This document shows, piece after piece, positions 7,841-9,158 of a DNA stretch of 9,158 nucleotides. The position numbers were made by a program, and so were the translations under genes. This DNA comes from Paludibacteraceae bacterium (GTDB lineage Bacteria > Bacteroidota > Bacteroidia > Bacteroidales > Paludibacteraceae), in the NCBI GenBank assembly GCA_017550055.1, contig JAFYMM010000047.1, forward strand, positions 1 to 9,158. Reading direction: 5' to 3'. Positions within the stretch are counted from its first letter, which is position 1; each line of letters begins with the position of its first letter. The notes under the pieces were generated by a model. It worked only from the letters and a program-made list of their open reading frames with translations, was not told where the DNA came from and ran no database searches.

Positions 7841-7848
7841 CAAATGTA
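7841..7848 (-). promoter_or_regulatory. Predicted galE promoter -7 box
   Basis: The complement of 7841-7848 reads TACATTTG, an exact match to TAnnTTTG. A start near 7835 would leave a leader of about 28 nt before the ATG at 7806. There is no good TTTG at the usual 19-bp distance; the nearest one, complement of 7861-7864, is only 12 bp upstream and overlaps a palindrome. That may indicate a promoter needing an activator or blocked by a repressor. Confidence -1.
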
Positions 7849-7861
7849 CGAAAAAAAACTC

Positions 7862-7875
7862 AAATGCGAGCATTT
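7862..7875. promoter_or_regulatory. Perfect palindrome over the galE -33 region
   Basis: AAATGC-GA-GCATTT has two perfect 6-bp arms and a 2-bp centre. It covers the position where the galE -33 element would fall, so a dimeric DNA-binding protein sitting here would affect galE initiation. It also lies upstream of the divergent regulator promoter. Candidate operator, with no known motif matched. Confidence -1.
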
Positions 7876-7916
7876 AAATTAAAAAAATATTTTAACAAAA
7901 ATTATGAATTCTAAGT

Positions 7917-7947
7917 TATGTATTATAAATTAAAATAATTATCTTTG
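7917..7947 (+). promoter_or_regulatory. Predicted promoter of the Lrp/AsnC regulator gene
   Basis: TATCTTTG at 7940-7947 matches the Bacteroidota -7 consensus exactly. A TATG at 7917-7920, three of four matches to TTTG, sits at exactly 19 bp spacing. Transcription would begin near 7953, giving a leader of about 108 nt before the ATG at 8062. Confidence -1.
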
Positions 7948-7978
7948 CGAAAAAATTAGTGGTTGATATAAACCTATA

Positions 7979-8020
7979 AGTTAAATGGGGTGTATTAACT
8001 ACAAATTGTATATTTTATAC
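7979..8020. promoter_or_regulatory. Two inverted repeats in the lrp leader, candidate autoregulatory sites
   Basis: AGTTAA at 7979-7984 and TTAACT at 7995-8000 form perfect 6-bp arms around a 10-nt loop. Next, GTATA-TTT-TATAC at 8008-8020 is a 13-bp palindrome with an AT centre. Both are downstream of the predicted start and upstream of the coding region. Lrp/AsnC proteins commonly bind multiple AT-centred palindromes and repress their own genes, so autoregulation is a reasonable inference. The rest of the leader is C-rich (three ACCTA copies in 8031-8046) and has no Shine-Dalgarno. Confidence -1.
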
Positions 8021-8061
8021 TCTGTTTATTACCTACCTAACACCTAAACCCATAATTGTTT

Positions 8062-8562
8062 ATGAAACACTCAATCGACACCTTAGACAAGAAAATTCTG
8101 AGACTTATTTCGCAAAACGCACGTATTCCATTCTTGGAAGTTGCACGAGAATGCAACGTTTCGGGCGCAGCAATTCATCAACGTGTACAAAAATTGGCAA
8201 ATGAAGGAGTGGTTAAAGGCTCTGAATTTGTTATTAACACCTACAAAGTCGGCTTCCAAACTTGCGCATATATCGGAATTTATGTGAAAGATTTGAGCCA
8301 ATTGGACGGAATTATAAACAGACTTCGCGATATACCTGAAATCGTAGAATGCCACTACACTACTGGCAAATATGCTATTTTCGTTAAAGTATATGCACGC
8401 GACAACCGCCACTTGCTTGATATAACACTCAACAAGATTAGCTCGATACCAGGCATCGTTAGCGCAGAGACTTTCTTGATGTCGCTCGACGAAGTTTTCC
8501 ACCGCCAATTATCTGCTTTCGAGATAGAAGATGACGACGACAACAACGACTCAAACGAATAA
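8062..8562 (+). CDS. Lrp/AsnC-family transcriptional regulator
   Basis: 166 residues. N-terminal winged helix-turn-helix: LDKKILRLISQNARI at 8-22, then the HTH from about residue 25, with recognition helix SGAAIHQRVQKL at 34-45. A hinge (VKGSEFVINTYKVGF) leads to the C-terminal RAM/AsnC effector domain from about 67 to 150, with ECHYTTGKYAIFVKVYA at 96-112 and IPGIVSAETFLMSLDEV at 129-145. Family members form dimers to octamers, sense amino acids or related small molecules, and regulate metabolism and often themselves. The protein ends in a 13-residue acidic/Asn tail (four consecutive Asp within it) beyond the RAM fold. The ATG at 8062 is chosen over an in-frame TTG at 8056 because it gives a normal N-terminus. 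Divergent from galE and convergent with clpB. Which genes it controls is unknown. Confidence -1.
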   Translation: MKHSIDTLDKKILRLISQNARIPFLEVARECNVSGAAIHQRVQKLANEGVVKGSEFVINTYKVGFQTCAYIGIYVKDLSQLDGIINRLRDIPEIVECHYTTGKYAIFVKVYARDNRHLLDITLNKISSIPGIVSAETFLMSLDEVFHRQLSAFEIEDDDDNNDSNE

Positions 8563-8568
8563 ATAATA

Positions 8569-8604
8569 AGAGGTTAGCCCATTGAGCTAACCTCTCTTTT
8601 TTTT
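8569..8604 (+). terminator. Intrinsic terminator of the lrp-type gene
   Basis: A perfect 10-bp stem, AGAGGTTAGC at 8569-8578 pairing with GCTAACCTCT at 8586-8595, has a 7-nt loop and is followed by C then eight T (8597-8604). It begins 7 bp after the regulator stop codon. The last two T belong to the convergent clpB stop codon. In the opposite direction the stem is followed only by an interrupted U-rich stretch, so it may terminate clpB less efficiently. Confidence -1.
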
Positions 8605-9158
8605 ATCTATTTTCAAAGGTTATATCGCCATTTTTTGCATCAATCACCACTATTTTTTCCCTATCGATTGTGCCAGAAAGCAGTTGTTTTGATAGTTCGT
8701 TGAGCAACATTCGCTGCAATACCCTCTTCACAGGTCGAGCACCGAATTGCGGGTCATAACCCTCGCGAGCGAACAAATCAATAGCCTCGGATGTAACCTC
8801 GAGTTGCACTCCATTGCGTTCGAGGAGTTTTTGCACATGCTTGATTTGCAACTCGACGATATCACGAATTTCTGATTGTTGCAATGGGGTGAACATTATG
8901 AGTTCGTCGATACGATTCAAAAACTCAGGGCGAATCGTCTGTTTCAACAATTCAAACACCTCATTTTTAGTGCTATTCAACACTTCTTCACGATTGGTAT
9001 CGGTAAGAGCCTCGCAATTTTCACGAATAAGTTGCGACCCAAGATTCGAAGTCATGATAATGATAGTGTTTTTGAAATTCACCACACGACCTTTGTTATC
9101 AGTCAAACGGCCATCGTCGAGCACTTGCAACAATACGTTAAATACGTCAGGGTGAGCC
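8603..9158 (-). CDS. clpB: ClpB disaggregase, C-terminal part (5' end outside window)
   Basis: The frame is open from the right edge to a TAA at 8603-8605, giving 184 visible codons of a protein normally about 860 residues long. The fragment is the end of the second AAA+ domain. It starts within AHPDVFNVLLQVLDDGRLTD, followed by sensor-1 region TIIIMTSNLGS (visible residues 31-41), the arginine-finger segment RPEFLNRIDE (76-85), and the D2 small domain with sensor-2 GARPVKR (139-145), ending in a normal ClpB C-terminus. ClpB is a cytoplasmic hexameric ATPase that pulls polypeptides out of aggregates together with DnaK and is usually heat-induced. The conserved DVFNVLLQVLDDGR run continues to the edge, so the gene is cut by the window, not truncated in nature. 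ClpB rather than ClpA or ClpC is judged from the D2 sequence. Confidence -1.
   Translation of the reverse strand, partial: AHPDVFNVLLQVLDDGRLTDNKGRVVNFKNTIIIMTSNLGSQLIRENCEALTDTNREEVLNSTKNEVFELLKQTIRPEFLNRIDELIMFTPLQQSEIRDIVELQIKHVQKLLERNGVQLEVTSEAIDLFAREGYDPQFGARPVKRVLQRMLLNELSKQLLSGTIDREKIVVIDAKNGDITFENR

Noticed and set aside
8056..8061. Upstream TTG start for the Lrp-type regulator
   Set aside because: It adds only two residues; the ATG at 8062 is the natural start.
1..9158. CRISPR arrays, tRNA or rRNA genes, insertion sequences, phage or defence genes
   Set aside because: None was seen. The only direct repeats are the short 9-bp units at 6435-6597, with no spacer structure, and all large frames belong to known transport, metabolic, regulatory or chaperone families.

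Overview
The window looks like a chromosomal segment of a low-GC Bacteroidota, most likely a member of the Bacteroidales. The evidence is a SusC/SusD outer-membrane pair, lipoproteins with Bacteroidota-type lipoboxes, promoters of the TAnnTTTG (-7) type instead of E. coli-type boxes, and A/T-rich leaders without a Shine-Dalgarno sequence. I cannot name a genus.

Layout. (1) From 5924 down to 1, on the minus strand, lies a nutrient-uptake operon: susC-like TonB-dependent transporter, 35 bp gap, susD-like lipoprotein, 51 bp gap, then a SusE/SusF-like surface lipoprotein that runs off the left edge. It has its own -7 box about 100 nt upstream of susC and a codon usage suggesting high expression. 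(2) Bases 5925-6687 form a 763-bp stretch without a convincing gene. It holds the susC promoter and leader, a G/T-rich strongly skewed tract (about 6121-6430), a degenerate 9-bp-period repeat tract (6435-6597) and a strong intrinsic terminator belonging to galE. (3) galE (UDP-glucose 4-epimerase) is on the minus strand, and an Lrp/AsnC-family regulator is divergent on the plus strand. Both have recognisable Bacteroidota promoters, and the 255-bp region between them carries several short palindromes. (4) The regulator gene ends in a terminator whose T-tract touches the stop codon of a convergent clpB, of which only the C-terminal 184 residues are inside the window.

How it fits together. SusC and SusD form the classic lidded outer-membrane importer, with SusD as surface ligand-binding lid and SusC as TonB-dependent barrel. 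The third lipoprotein has tandem SusE/F-like modules and would add surface glycan-binding capacity. No glycosidase, sugar-sensing regulator or sigma/anti-sigma pair is visible, so the substrate is not determinable; the rest of the locus may lie left of the window. galE, the Lrp-type regulator and clpB are ordinary housekeeping or regulatory genes with separate transcription signals.

I found no clear new biological system here. The points worth a second look are regulatory or non-coding: the skewed and repetitive intergenic region, an AT-only hairpin plus U-tract between susD and the third gene, palindromes at the galE and lrp promoters, and a basic N-terminal extension on GalE.
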